Assembly (NCBI RefSeq): GCF_003151255.1
Contig: NZ_CP029481.1
Location: 1,798,001-1,862,000, forward strand
Direction of reading: 5' to 3'
DNA: 64,000 nucleotides
Source: Microvirga sp. 17 mud 1-3
Lineage (GTDB): Bacteria > Pseudomonadota > Alphaproteobacteria > Rhizobiales > Beijerinckiaceae
Part shown: positions 1-7,507 of the stretch, piece by piece
How the letters are laid out: every line of letters starts with the position of its first letter
Position numbering within the stretch: the stretch's first letter is position 1
The notes under the pieces: model-generated
Database searches by the model: none
What the model saw: the letters and a program-made list of their open reading frames with translations, nothing else
What the model was told of the DNA's origin: nothing
Position numbers and translations under genes: made by a program

Positions 1-195
1 GAGGCGAAAGCCGTTGAGCGGGAGCAGGATCAGGTTGACGGTCATGCTCGGGTAGAGGCCCATGAAGCTCGCATAGGTCAGCGAGACTACGTTCGCGGCA
101 ATCCCGATACAGCGCAGCGGGATGATCGTGCGCATCGCGCTGCCCGTGATGGACAAAGCTGCGGCTGTCCATCCGAGGGCTTCTACCCAAGTCAT
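1..195 (-). CDS. N-terminal part of a membrane protein, possibly membrane-anchored Crp/Fnr-like regulator (truncated by window edge)
   Basis: Sixty-five codons from an ATG at 193-195 run off the left edge without a stop. The peptide starts MTWVEALGW and has two to three hydrophobic stretches ending in LILLPLNGFRL. From memory, such an N-terminus occurs in rhizobial proteins that carry a short membrane region before a cyclic-nucleotide-binding domain. That C-terminal domain lies outside the window, so the Crp/Fnr label is inference. A near-perfect palindrome lies 74-102 bases upstream of the start and could be its operator. Confidence 0.5.
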   Translation of the reverse strand, partial: MTWVEALGWTAAALSITGSAMRTIIPLRCIGIAANVVSLTYASFMGLYPSMTVNLILLPLNGFRL

Positions 196-268
196 TGCAA
201 TTCCCCTCACGGCTCTCGTTCCGCTGGGGCATATAACATTTCGAAGAGAATGTCAGGCGATATGCGAT

Positions 269-297
269 GTCGCACATTCCGCTAGGGAATGTGCGAC
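269..297. promoter_or_regulatory. 12-bp perfect inverted repeat with 5-bp spacer
   Basis: The arms GTCGCACATTCC (269-280) and GGAATGTGCGAC (286-297) are exact reverse complements around GCTAG. The element lies between the truncated membrane gene (start at 195) and the lipoprotein gene, with no T-tract, so an operator is more likely than a terminator. The bound factor is unknown; the gene at 1-195 itself is a candidate if it is a Crp/Fnr-type regulator. Confidence 0.5.
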
Positions 298-375
298 CGT
301 GCAGGAGGGGCGAGGCGATGATCCAGGGCTATCGGACCGATTCGCGATTCTATCGGAGACGGCAGGTCCGGAGCG

Positions 376-660
376 TCAGAACCGGAAGCCTGCTCCGACG
401 CCGCGGCCGGTCATGACAGGTTCGACTGCGGGAGATGAGGGCCGCGGGGCCTCGAGGCGGTCCGGCACGTCGATGGACCGACGCTGCACCTGTGCATTCG
501 TTTGACGGGTCGCTGCGGTGCCCTTTGTGGCTCCGCCCGCGACCGACGGCGGCGGTGGAACGGGGGTACGCGGCAGGACACCCTGGGGGGCACCCGTGTT
601 GCAGGCCGCAAGGGTGCCGCAAGCGATAAGGAGAACGGGGAGGGACGCCAGAATACGCAT
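376..660 (-). CDS. Small putative lipoprotein
   Basis: The product is 94 residues. The N-terminus MRILASLPVLL is hydrophobic and runs into a lipobox LAAC with the acceptor Cys at residue 20, so the protein is predicted to be exported and lipidated. The mature part is short, rich in Pro, Ala, Thr and Arg, and shows no recognisable domain. It probably sits in the outer or inner membrane. The gene stands alone between the palindrome at 269-297 and the porin terminator. Function is unknown. Confidence 0.6.
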   Translation of the reverse strand: MRILASLPVLLIACGTLAACNTGAPQGVLPRTPVPPPPSVAGGATKGTAATRQTNAQVQRRSIDVPDRLEAPRPSSPAVEPVMTGRGVGAGFRF

Positions 661-782
661 GGTGCTGTTCCGCTATTGACGCACAGTTACCTAAGCCATT
701 GCGCAAAAATGTCGAGCGTGTCGCGGGATCGTCATTCGACACGGTTTAGGGCCGCATTGCGAGAGCCGGCGGCACGAAAAAA

Positions 783-806
783 AGCCCGGTGGTTTCCCAC
801 CGGGCT
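783..806 (-). terminator. Rho-independent terminator of the porin gene
   Basis: Ten-bp arms AGCCCGGTGG (783-792) and CCACCGGGCT (797-806) surround a 4-nt loop. Read on the minus strand, the hairpin is followed by seven T (777-783). It lies 27 bases past the stop codon of the Omp25-like gene, whose transcription it should end. Confidence 0.9.
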
Positions 807-832
807 CATGGTGTCGCGTGAGCGACGCCGAC

Positions 833-1564
833 TTAGTACGACGAGAACTTGTAGTTCAGGCCGGCGCGGATGACGCCGAACTCGGCGCTGTTCTTGTCGC
901 CGTAGTAGCCGTAGTAGTTGTTCTTCGTGTCGAGGTTCACGTACAGACCTTCGACCTTCGCGGTCAGGTTGTTCGTGAAGGCGTACTCGACGCCGCCGCC
1001 GAGGGTCCAGCCGGTGCTCGTGCCGTTGTCCGAGCCATAGTAGTAGGCCAAGCCCGGGTAGTAAGCAGCGCTCGAGCCGTTGGCCACGTCGCCGTAAGCG
1101 AAACCGCCGGTGACATAGATGAGGGCGCGGTCGAAGGCCACACCGGCGCGGGCGCGGACGGTGCCGAACCAGTTGCCGTTGTTGCTGTCGCGGTAGTAGC
1201 CGCCCAGGTAGTAGTTCTGGTTGCCGCCGCCGATGTCTGCGTACTGGATGTCGGTCTCGAGACCGATCACGAACGCACCCATCTGGTAGTTGTAGCCGAC
1301 CTGGGCGCCGCCGACGAAGCCGCCGTCGCTGCCGCCGCCGCCGTAGTAGCCGAGCAGCGGATCATAGTAGCGGCCGTTGTCGTTGGTGTTCCAGCCATAG
1401 CCGGCGTTCACGCCGACGTAGAACCCGGTCCAAGTGAAGACCGGCACAGCCGCAATCACCGGAACCGGAGCGGCGCGCGACGGAAGGTCGGCAGCCTGAG
1501 CGGCCGAAGCAGCGATAGCCAGGGCCGCCGTACCGGCGAGGAGGCTGAGGAGAGACGAGCGCAT
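833..1564 (-). CDS. Omp25/RopB-type outer membrane beta-barrel protein
   Basis: The 243-residue product begins with a signal peptide (MRSSLLSLLAGTAAL, cleavage after AAQA at about residue 24). It continues with DLPSR and a TGFYVGVNAGYGW motif typical of the small alphaproteobacterial Omp25/Omp31/RopB porin-like family. The rest is Gly/Tyr/Asn-rich with alternating strands (GGGVEYAFTNNLTAKVEGLYV) and ends in FSSY, fitting an 8-stranded outer-membrane barrel. The start at 1564 is preferred over the longer frame (to 1720) because AGAGGA lies just upstream and the signal peptide then sits at the N-terminus. The gene is monocistronic with a strong terminator. The upstream 150 bases are unusually AT-rich and probably hold the promoter. 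Confidence 0.88.
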   Translation of the reverse strand: MRSSLLSLLAGTAALAIAASAAQAADLPSRAAPVPVIAAVPVFTWTGFYVGVNAGYGWNTNDNGRYYDPLLGYYGGGGSDGGFVGGAQVGYNYQMGAFVIGLETDIQYADIGGGNQNYYLGGYYRDSNNGNWFGTVRARAGVAFDRALIYVTGGFAYGDVANGSSAAYYPGLAYYYGSDNGTSTGWTLGGGVEYAFTNNLTAKVEGLYVNLDTKNNYYGYYGDKNSAEFGVIRAGLNYKFSSY

Positions 1565-1936
1565 GAGAGTTCCTCTTGCTTGAGTTGAGAGCCGCACATT
1601 ACTGAGAGTTATCCAGTTTGGGTATTGCTGTTTAGCAACACCACTAACAAAAACTAAAATGTTACAATTATACGCAATATAGTTACGCTCTACTATATTA
1701 ACCTTCTGAAATAGTATCAAGTTGACGGATCTTGATGCTTGTGCACCAATACCTCAGCGATTTTCCAGCGACACTGGGAACTTGCCTTGAGGAGAGAACT
1801 TAGCCCTGCTGCATCTGCGGCAGGGCTTTTTCGTTCTAGGGCGTCCGCATTCCAAGTGGTCGACAGAACGGCTCGACGCTGTGACGAAATCAGGTACGAC
1901 ATGGGACGCACGGGAGCGATGGCACAGGAGACGGCA
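1565..1936. other. Intergenic region with AT-rich promoter zone and a plus-strand terminator
   Basis: No gene is supported here. Bases 1600-1720 are strongly AT-rich and probably contain the porin promoter (minus strand). A plus-strand terminator at 1802-1831 sits between this zone and the pentapeptide-repeat gene, so a short plus-strand transcript may be made here. Confidence 0.5.
1802..1831 (+). terminator. Rho-independent terminator with no upstream gene (possible sRNA end or attenuator)
   Basis: The arms AGCCCTGC (1802-1809) and GCAGGGCT (1820-1827) pair exactly and are followed by a T-run (1827-1831). No plus-strand coding region precedes it in the window before about 1740. It may end a small RNA or act as a leader attenuator for the gene at 1937. 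Confidence 0.65.
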
Positions 1937-2740
1937 ATGCATTTCGATCAGGGCTGCAGGACGCAGCATGGAGCCGACAGGGCATTGTCTGCAGGTCGCC
2001 TTCTGCTTCCGGCTGGCCTTGCGCTGTTTCTGGTTCTCCCCCTCGGCCCGGCCGAAGCCGGGTGTCAGGATTCGCCCGGTCCCGGCGTCAACTGGACCGG
2101 CTGTTCCAAGGCGCGGCTCATTCTCTCGGGCGACGACATGACCGGCGCGGTCTTCAACGGCGCTTCACTGGGAGCGAGCGATCTCGCCAATGCGGGCCTT
2201 GCCGGCGCAAGCTTCGTGGGCGCGGAGGTGACCAGGACTCGCTTCGACGGAGCCAATCTCGAGCGGGCGAATTTCGAGAAGGTCATGGGTTGGCGCACCA
2301 GTTTCGTGGGCGCGAATCTGCAGGGCGCCAATTTGGTCTTCGCCGATATGAGCCGCTCGAGTTTCGCCAAGGCCCGCCTTGCGGGCGCCAATCTCTCCAA
2401 GTCGGAACTCAACCGGTCGGATTTCACAGGCGCCGATCTCACGGGGGCGGATCTGTCGAAGGCCGAATTGGCACGGGTCTCGTTTCAGAACACGAAGCTC
2501 TCCGGCGCGAATGTCAGCTTCTCGAATTTGGCGCGGGCCGATCTCAGCACGGCAGACCTGAAGGGCGTCAATCTCACCAGATCCTATTTGTTTCTGACGC
2601 AACTCGGCGCGGCCGACCTGTCCGGGGCCGTCGGGCTGACGCAGATGCAACTCGACATGGCTTGCGGTACGGTCCAGACGAAGCTGCCCGCGGATCTCGC
2701 CCGCCCGGCCTCCTGGCCCTGCGGCGACACGGAGCAGTGA
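1937..2740 (+). CDS. Secreted pentapeptide-repeat protein
   Basis: The product is 267 residues. After a hydrophobic signal region (LLLPAGLALFLVLPLG, ending PAEAG) comes GCQDSPGPGVNWTGC, then about 30 tandem pentapeptides of the A(D/N)Lxx type (for example GANLQ, GADLT, SGANV) up to about residue 240. Such repeats fold as a right-handed quadrilateral beta-helix. The C-terminus has two further Cys, so a disulfide-linked exported protein is plausible. The ATG at 1937 is preferred because AGGAG lies six bases upstream; longer frames have no good ribosome site. The partner or target is unknown. Confidence 0.8.
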   Translation: MHFDQGCRTQHGADRALSAGRLLLPAGLALFLVLPLGPAEAGCQDSPGPGVNWTGCSKARLILSGDDMTGAVFNGASLGASDLANAGLAGASFVGAEVTRTRFDGANLERANFEKVMGWRTSFVGANLQGANLVFADMSRSSFAKARLAGANLSKSELNRSDFTGADLTGADLSKAELARVSFQNTKLSGANVSFSNLARADLSTADLKGVNLTRSYLFLTQLGAADLSGAVGLTQMQLDMACGTVQTKLPADLARPASWPCGDTEQ

Positions 2741-2815
2741 GGCGCGGCCCAGGCTACCCGCTCTTTCTCCCGCGCATCCATCTGGAGAGGTGGCGGATCA
2801 TCACCCGCCAGGCTT

Positions 2816-3244
2816 TTAAGATGCGGAGCGCGTCGCAGCCTTTTTCGGACGACGGGCCGAAGATGAATTCAGGTCTACGGCGGCGCGGATGAGCGCCATC
2901 AGGGCGTTTTCGTCGATTTGGTCGCCTTCGCGGAAATCGATGGCGCGCCTCGTATTGCCTTCGAGGCTGGAATTGAAGAGACCAGACGGGTCGTCCAGCG
3001 AAGCGCCCTTGGCGAAGGTCATCTTCACGACACTCTTATAAGTCTCGCCCGTGCAGATGATGCCGGCATGCGACCAGACCGGAACACCGCGCCATTTCAA
3101 TTCTTCGACCACCTCAGGATCGGCCCGCCTGATCAGGGACCGGATCCGGGAGAGCATCTCGCCTCGCCAGTCGCCGAGCGCCTCGATCTTCGCGTCTATC
3201 AGCCGAGACGGCGACTCCAGCTCCTGAGTCCCATTCGTGCCCAT
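2816..3244 (-). CDS. DUF1801-family protein (YdhG-like)
   Basis: A 142-residue soluble protein with a DUF1801-type core: RLIDAKIEALGDWRGEMLSRIRSLI, then EELKWRGVPVWSHAG, TGETYKSVVKMTFAKGA, and a Lys/Arg-rich tail. The family is small and its biochemical role is not established. The ATG at 3244 is preceded by GAAGGACAG. It is the last gene of a minus-strand group with a second DUF1801 gene 77 bases upstream, and both probably belong to the ArsR-led operon. The two are paralogous in outline, not copies. Confidence 0.7.
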   Translation of the reverse strand: MGTNGTQELESPSRLIDAKIEALGDWRGEMLSRIRSLIRRADPEVVEELKWRGVPVWSHAGIICTGETYKSVVKMTFAKGASLDDPSGLFNSSLEGNTRRAIDFREGDQIDENALMALIRAAVDLNSSSARRPKKAATRSAS

Positions 3245-3321
3245 GGTGTTTCTGTCCTTCGCTAGAATTGTCGCTTGGGGTGAACCGAGCAGGATTGCTG
3301 CTTTTGAAGAGTTTGTCCCTG

Positions 3322-3756
3322 CTAGGGAATCCAGCCGGGCAGTGCCGACGCCTGCCTGATCCAACTGGCCAAGAGCTCCTCGTCGGGCTGGTCGTTCTCA
3401 TGGATGTGAAAGTAGCGAGTGTGTTTATCCTTGGACATGACGGGTGGCATTGGGACCAGCGACGCGCCACGGAAGAAGGCCACCTTGATGTACTTCGTGA
3501 AGCAATGGACGCCCAGAAACCAGCCCTGGCCATCGACACCATAGAGGGGCGAGTTCCATTTGACAGCCTTGCACACGCCCGGAACGGTCCGCACGATGAG
3601 GGCGTCGAGATGACGCCCGGCGTCGCTTTTCCAGCCCGGCATGGCCGCGATGTAGGCCTGCACGGGGGCGTCGCCGTCACCCTTTGCAATCTGGGGATTT
3701 CCGCCTGTGAGGAGGACGGTCGGCTTCGTGGCCGTGTGAGATTTCTCGCCCGCCAT
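3322..3756 (-). CDS. DUF1801-domain protein
   Basis: A 144-residue protein. Diagnostic stretches are VQAYIAAMPGW near residue 33, ALIVRTVPGVCKAVKWNSPLYG near 55, and GWFLGVHCFTKYIKVAFFRGA near 80. This is the DUF1801 pattern seen in proteins that often accompany ArsR and AHSA1 genes. The start is one base from the stop of the small membrane protein upstream, which points to one transcript. Molecular function is not known. Confidence 0.75.
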   Translation of the reverse strand: MAGEKSHTATKPTVLLTGGNPQIAKGDGDAPVQAYIAAMPGWKSDAGRHLDALIVRTVPGVCKAVKWNSPLYGVDGQGWFLGVHCFTKYIKVAFFRGASLVPMPPVMSKDKHTRYFHIHENDQPDEELLASWIRQASALPGWIP

Positions 3757-3757
3757 T

Positions 3758-3985
3758 TCACACCTGTCCGCCAGCCCGTCGCGTGCCGCGCCGCTTCACG
3801 GCATATGGCAGTGCGAACATGTAGAGACCGCTGAACAGGAGCAGGAAAAGCGGGGGCAACGGCGAGTAGACTACCAGGGCAGGCGGCTCCCCCAGTCCCA
3901 TGGCAACGAAGTTGGCAATCACCGCGAGCGTAAAGGCGATCGACAGCCAGCGGTGGCCCTGCCGAATCCATGCATTCCAGTTCAT
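3758..3985 (-). CDS. Small two-helix membrane protein
   Basis: A 75-residue protein starting MNWNAWIRQGHRW. Two hydrophobic spans (IAFTLAVIANFVAMGL and a Pro-containing FLLLFSGLYMFALPYAV) suggest an inner-membrane protein with a basic C-terminal tail. The ATG at 3985 has GGAGAA nine bases upstream; an in-frame ATG eight codons earlier lacks such a site. It lies between AHSA1 and DUF1801 genes in the same operon. Function is unknown. Confidence 0.65.
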   Translation of the reverse strand: MNWNAWIRQGHRWLSIAFTLAVIANFVAMGLGEPPALVVYSPLPPLFLLLFSGLYMFALPYAVKRRGTRRAGGQV

Positions 3986-4009
3986 AGTGATGTTCTCCGG
4001 CGATTGCAC

Positions 4010-4441
4010 TCAATCGACACGCGCGAGGACCTGCTCCAGGTTTGCGAGGAAGCCCCGCCAACCGGCCTTGGCGCCTCCGTAGGCCTGCTTCTGATGCGGA
4101 CCGAAGCCCACCTGCTCGACGCGGAGCAGCGTTCCGGTGCCCGTTGGCGTGAGTGTAAAGGTCACCACGCTCTGCAGGTTGAAGGCCGCATCCTCGTGCG
4201 CAAAATTCCAGGTGTAGGACAGAGTGGTATACGGCTCGATGGTGAGAACCTCGCAATCCAGCACGCCGCCCCAGTCGCCCCGAAGGTTGAAACGGTGGCC
4301 CGGGATGGGCTGGAAGTCATTCTTCATGAGCCACTCCGCGATCAGGTGCGGCTGGGTGAGCGCGCGCCAGATCTTTTCCGGCGGATGAGGGATCTCCCGC
4401 TCGACGATGACGGTCCGCGCGTCGGTAATCGTCTCGTTCAT
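4010..4441 (-). CDS. SRPBCC/AHSA1-family protein
   Basis: A 143-residue protein whose N-terminal VEREIPHPPEKIWRALTQPHLIAEWLM and central FNLRGDWGGVLDCEVLTIEPYTTLSYTW match the AHSA1 branch of the SRPBCC (START-like) fold, a hydrophobic-ligand-binding helix-grip domain. Family members encoded after an ArsR repressor are common. The start codon overlaps the ArsR stop (ATGA), so translation is probably coupled. The ligand is unknown. Confidence 0.85.
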   Translation of the reverse strand: MNETITDARTVIVEREIPHPPEKIWRALTQPHLIAEWLMKNDFQPIPGHRFNLRGDWGGVLDCEVLTIEPYTTLSYTWNFAHEDAAFNLQSVVTFTLTPTGTGTLLRVEQVGFGPHQKQAYGGAKAGWRGFLANLEQVLARVD

Positions 4442-4761
4442 TGGTCCATCCTTTTCAGCAGGTCTTCGAGATCGTCGAACCGATTCTCCCAGAACCCTGT
4501 CATCTGGCGCGTCCAGTCGAGCAACGGCGCCAGGGCTCCGGGCTGCGCGCTATAGTGGGTCTGACGGCCCTCGTGGCGGCCGCAGACCAACCCGGCCTCC
4601 TTCAGGATACCGAGGTGCTTGGAAACGGCCGGCTGCGAGATCCCGGCCTGCATCGTCAGAGTGCCGACAGTCTGCTCTCCCTCGCGGCACAACCGCTCGA
4701 AGATCGCCCGCCGTGTCGGATCGGCGAGTGTCCTGAAGAGGATGTCCGGGAGATTTGTCAT
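4438..4761 (-). CDS. ArsR-family winged-helix repressor
   Basis: A 107-residue regulator: LADPTRRAIFERLCREGEQTV, then a winged helix with the recognition segment GISQPAVSKHLGILKEAGLV and the wing GRQTHYSAQ. No paired-Cys metal-binding motif is visible, so it belongs to the metal-independent (SdpR/AHSA1-linked) branch rather than the arsenite sensors. It is the first gene of a five-gene minus-strand operon. A palindrome overlapping its own -10 region suggests autorepression. Confidence 0.88.
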   Translation of the reverse strand: MTNLPDILFRTLADPTRRAIFERLCREGEQTVGTLTMQAGISQPAVSKHLGILKEAGLVCGRHEGRQTHYSAQPGALAPLLDWTRQMTGFWENRFDDLEDLLKRMDQ

Positions 4762-4768
4762 GAAGACT

Positions 4769-4823
4769 CATAACTCGCTGGCTATTGATCGGATCAATAA
4801 CTTCTGAGTTATGGGTGAGTCAA
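4769..4823 (-). promoter_or_regulatory. Promoter and nested palindromic operator of the ArsR operon
   Basis: On the minus strand, TTGACT (4818-4823) is separated by 17 bases from TTATTG (4795-4800), a reasonable sigma-70 promoter. The palindrome TATTGATC-G-GATCAATA (4783-4799) overlaps the -10 and lies just upstream of the ArsR start. It is nested inside a second inverted repeat, CATAACTC (4769-4776) with GAGTTATG (4806-4813). Autoregulation by the ArsR protein is the simplest reading. Confidence 0.65.
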
Positions 4824-4946
4824 TCGGGAATGTGCAGGGCCCCATGAGCTTTGTCGGGAAGAGCAGAGCGGACCGCACAGAACGTACAAGAGTTTCCGGC
4901 ATTCCCGAGGACGCTCATTAGGCTCGAGCATCTAGCCAATCGCCAC

Positions 4947-5276
4947 TCAGGGGTCGAACAGGATGGTGAGCAGCAGGGACGAATCTTCAATTCCCGTCAC
5001 GGAATGCCGGGTGCCGCCATCGAGATAGACCCACTGGCCGGCCGAGAGTTCCAGTGTCGAATCGGAAAGGCCGAGCAGGACGCGCCCTTCCAGGCAATGA
5101 AGTGTGATCTTACCCGCGACCTGGTGGGGCGCGATCTCCCTTCCGGCCAGGACCACGAGGCGAACGGCCTCGAAGGCCTCGGACTTCACGATCGCGGTCG
5201 TGCGAGCGTTCCGCAGACCATCCCCAAGCGGTTGCAAGTCCACGACTTCTCCTGATTTAGCATGATGGATTGCCAT
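4947..5276 (-). CDS. Cupin-domain protein
   Basis: A 109-residue single-domain cupin. The LxxGxVLLGL segment (LHCLEGRVLLGL) and the C-terminal W-V-Y-LDGGTRHSVTG form the two cupin motifs, although the first metal-binding His pair is reduced (APHQVAGKITLHCLEG). GGGAGAG upstream of the ATG at 5276 supports this start. It diverges from the DUF6522-sdhBCD-CBS operon with only about 87 bases between starts, so common regulation is likely. Small cupins of this kind often sense or bind small molecules. Confidence 0.78.
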   Translation of the reverse strand: MAIHHAKSGEVVDLQPLGDGLRNARTTAIVKSEAFEAVRLVVLAGREIAPHQVAGKITLHCLEGRVLLGLSDSTLELSAGQWVYLDGGTRHSVTGIEDSSLLLTILFDP

Positions 5277-5363
5277 CCGATCTCTCCCATGTATCCTGTG
5301 TTTGCGCTCCGAGAGCCGATGGGCTCCACTCGGTGTCGATTGGCCTATGCTTGGGGCATGCCA

Positions 5364-5675
5364 ATGATCGTATTCGAAGACGGCGCCGTCCAGATCAACG
5401 GGACCATAGTCGGCGAGGGGCTCGGGATCGACCCTCCTCTGGTTCAACCTCTTATGCGCGAGGGTAAGATCACGAGCCGGTACGAGCGTGGGGTCGATGA
5501 AGACGCGGGTCGGCATCGGCTGACGCTCTTTCGCGAGAGCTGGCGCCTATCCCTGATCGTCGATGACGCCGGGAAGGTCGTGCAACTCTCCGTGGTCGAC
5601 CCCGGCAATCGTCCTGTGCCGCCAGGCCTGCGACGACCGCCTCCGCGAGAACCTGAGTCGGAAGGCGCAGGATGA
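5364..5675 (+). CDS. DUF6522-like small protein
   Basis: A 103-residue protein beginning [22 protein letters not shown], followed by a helical [23 protein letters not shown] and the strand pair [24 protein letters not shown] recognise this as resembling the DUF6522 family, whose function is unknown. GGGG at 5353-5356 fits the ATG at 5364 (an in-frame ATG two codons earlier is possible). Its stop overlaps the sdhB start (ATGA), so the two are translationally coupled. Confidence 0.6.
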   Translation: MIVFEDGAVQINGTIVGEGLGIDPPLVQPLMREGKITSRYERGVDEDAGRHRLTLFRESWRLSLIVDDAGKVVQLSVVDPGNRPVPPGLRRPPPREPESEGAG

Positions 5676-6511
5676 TCATCGAGTCCTCAGAACAGCTCCC
5701 GCGCGCCACGCTGCTCAAGCGATTTCCGGTTCCGAGAAATTTCGGCTTGGCGCCACAGTCCCGTATCAGACCCGGGAAAAAGTGGCCGGCCCCGGCGGAA
5801 GCCAAGCGGGTGAAGGCGTTCGAGATCTACCGGTACGATCCCGACTCGGGCGAGCCTCCCCGCCTCGATACGTTCGAGGTCGATCTCGACGATTGCGGGC
5901 CGATGGTTCTCGACGCCCTCATCTGGATCAAGAACAACATCGACTCGACGCTGACTTTCCGCCGCTCGTGCCGGGAAGGAATTTGCGGTTCGTGCGCCAT
6001 GAATATGGACGGCACGAACTGGCTCGCCTGCACGCGGTTCGTCTCCGACCTGGCTGAGCCGGCGCGGGTCTATCCACTCCCTGGTAGAAGCATCATCAAG
6101 GACCTCGTTCCCGACCTTGAGCATCTCTTTGCGCAATACGAGATGATCGAGCCCTGGCTCCACTCCAAGACGCCGGAGCCTAACCAAGAGCGGCTCCAGT
6201 CGCCTGAGGAGCGTCGCGAGCTCGATGGCTACTACGAGTGCATTCTCTGCTTCTGCTGCACCTCTGCATGTCCGAGCCATTGGTGGAATCCAGGCCGTTT
6301 CCTCGGTCCGGCGGCGCTTCTTCAGGCTTGGCGATGGCTGACAGACAGCCGCGACGAGGCGACCGAAGAGCGGCTCGACAAACTGGAAGACCCATTTCGA
6401 CTCTATCGCTGCCACACTATCCTGAATTGCACCCGAACCTGCCCGAAAGGGCTAAATCCCGGAAAGGCCATCGCCGAGATCAAGAGGATGATGGTCGAAC
6501 GCCGGAGCTGA
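5672..6511 (+). CDS. sdhB: Succinate dehydrogenase/fumarate reductase iron-sulfur subunit (SdhB-like)
   Basis: The 279-residue protein has all cluster ligands: C100, C105, C108 and C120 for the [2Fe-2S] plant-ferredoxin domain; C190, C193, C196 and C200-P plus C247, C253 and C257-P for the [4Fe-4S] and [3Fe-4S] centres. It would pass electrons from a flavoprotein subunit to quinone at the inner membrane. It carries roughly 25 extra N-terminal residues compared with usual SdhB. No sdhA is present on either side; the next genes are sdhC and sdhD. The flavoprotein partner is therefore encoded elsewhere, or this is an atypical complex. Confidence 0.9.
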   Translation: MIIESSEQLPRATLLKRFPVPRNFGLAPQSRIRPGKKWPAPAEAKRVKAFEIYRYDPDSGEPPRLDTFEVDLDDCGPMVLDALIWIKNNIDSTLTFRRSCREGICGSCAMNMDGTNWLACTRFVSDLAEPARVYPLPGRSIIKDLVPDLEHLFAQYEMIEPWLHSKTPEPNQERLQSPEERRELDGYYECILCFCCTSACPSHWWNPGRFLGPAALLQAWRWLTDSRDEATEERLDKLEDPFRLYRCHTILNCTRTCPKGLNPGKAIAEIKRMMVERRS

Positions 6512-6552
6512 TCGGAGGCTCGATACAGGTTTGGAATGTGAACGGAGGAGAG

Positions 6553-7080
6553 ATGTCCACGGAATCCGATCGCCCGTTTCCCAAGCCTGCGCTGTCCAGC
6601 ACGGTGCCGGGCCCACAGGAACTCAAAGGTACCATTGAGAGCGGGCGGACGGGCGGCAGGGAAGTGCATGCGGCTAACCGGCCGGTGCTCGCAGGAGAAC
6701 GGATGCGGCCAGTCTCCCCCAACATCCAGATCTACCGCCCGCAACTCACATCGGTTCTGTCGATCGCCAACCGGATCACGGGGGTCGTCCTGGGCATTGG
6801 GGCGGTCGGCTTGGTGGCTTGGCTGATGGCCGGGGCTTCGGGTCCGCAGGCATACGCCGTTGCGCAGAGCGCCATCGTGTCCTGGACCGGGCAAATCGTG
6901 CTGTTCGGATTCACCTTCGCGTTCTTTCTGCATCTCTGTGGCGGCATCCGGCATCTGGTATGGGACACCGTCCACGGGTTCGAACTCCGACAAATCTACC
7001 TTTGGGGCTGGGTGGTCGTTGCGGCCAGTGTTGCGCTCACGCTTGCTGCCTGGGGCCTCAGCCTGGTCATGGGAGGCTAG
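6553..7080 (+). CDS. sdhC: Succinate dehydrogenase cytochrome b556 subunit (SdhC-like) with long N-terminal extension
   Basis: A 175-residue membrane anchor. The family signature starts at about residue 51 (RPVSPNIQIYRPQLTSVLSIANRITG) and is followed by three hydrophobic spans. The heme-binding region FFLHLCGGIRHLVWD is intact. The first 50 residues are a hydrophilic extension that ordinary SdhC lacks. GGAGGAGAG precedes the ATG at 6553. It lies 41 bases after sdhB and 5 bases before sdhD. Confidence 0.88.
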   Translation: MSTESDRPFPKPALSSTVPGPQELKGTIESGRTGGREVHAANRPVLAGERMRPVSPNIQIYRPQLTSVLSIANRITGVVLGIGAVGLVAWLMAGASGPQAYAVAQSAIVSWTGQIVLFGFTFAFFLHLCGGIRHLVWDTVHGFELRQIYLWGWVVVAASVALTLAAWGLSLVMGG

Positions 7081-7085
7081 AGCCG

Positions 7086-7472
7086 ATGAACCGGAAGAGC
7101 ATGCGCTCGCCACTCGCCCGCGCCATCGGGCTTGGCTCCACGAAATCCGGTATCGAGCACTGGTGGGCGCAGCGGATATCCGCCGTTGCTCTCGTTCCGC
7201 TGACGCTCTGGTTCGTGGCTTCGATCATTGCTCACACGGCCAGCGACTATGCCGGCTTCATGGCCTGGCTGAGGAAACCGTATGTGACGGTCCTCATGAT
7301 CGCCCTGCTGATTGCCCTCTTCTACCATCTGGCGCTCGGCCTCCGGGTCATCATCGAGGATTACCGACACTCTTGGACGAAGTTCGCCGGAACCATCGCA
7401 GCCCAGCTTGGTTGCTCGGCGCTCATGATCGCCGGAATCATCGCGACTTTGCGTATTGCTTTCGGTACCTGA
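7086..7472 (+). CDS. sdhD: Succinate dehydrogenase membrane anchor subunit (SdhD-like)
   Basis: A 128-residue three-helix protein. The N-terminal GSTKSGIEHWWAQRISAVALVPLTLWF and the central FYHLALGLRVIIEDYRHS are diagnostic, the latter containing the His that contributes to heme ligation and the Asp-Tyr pair near the quinone site. It is separated from sdhC by five bases and from the CBS gene by 35 bases, completing sdhB-C-D in an order unlike the common C-D-A-B. Confidence 0.86.
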   Translation: MNRKSMRSPLARAIGLGSTKSGIEHWWAQRISAVALVPLTLWFVASIIAHTASDYAGFMAWLRKPYVTVLMIALLIALFYHLALGLRVIIEDYRHSWTKFAGTIAAQLGCSALMIAGIIATLRIAFGT

Positions 7473-7507
7473 ATGGCAAAGCTGCCCGACGATAAGGGGA
7501 TGGATCG

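Noticed and set aside
818..1588. 256-residue plus-strand frame across the porin gene
   Set aside because: It is the antisense of the Omp25-like coding region. The product is a low-complexity Val/Ala-rich string with no ribosome site.
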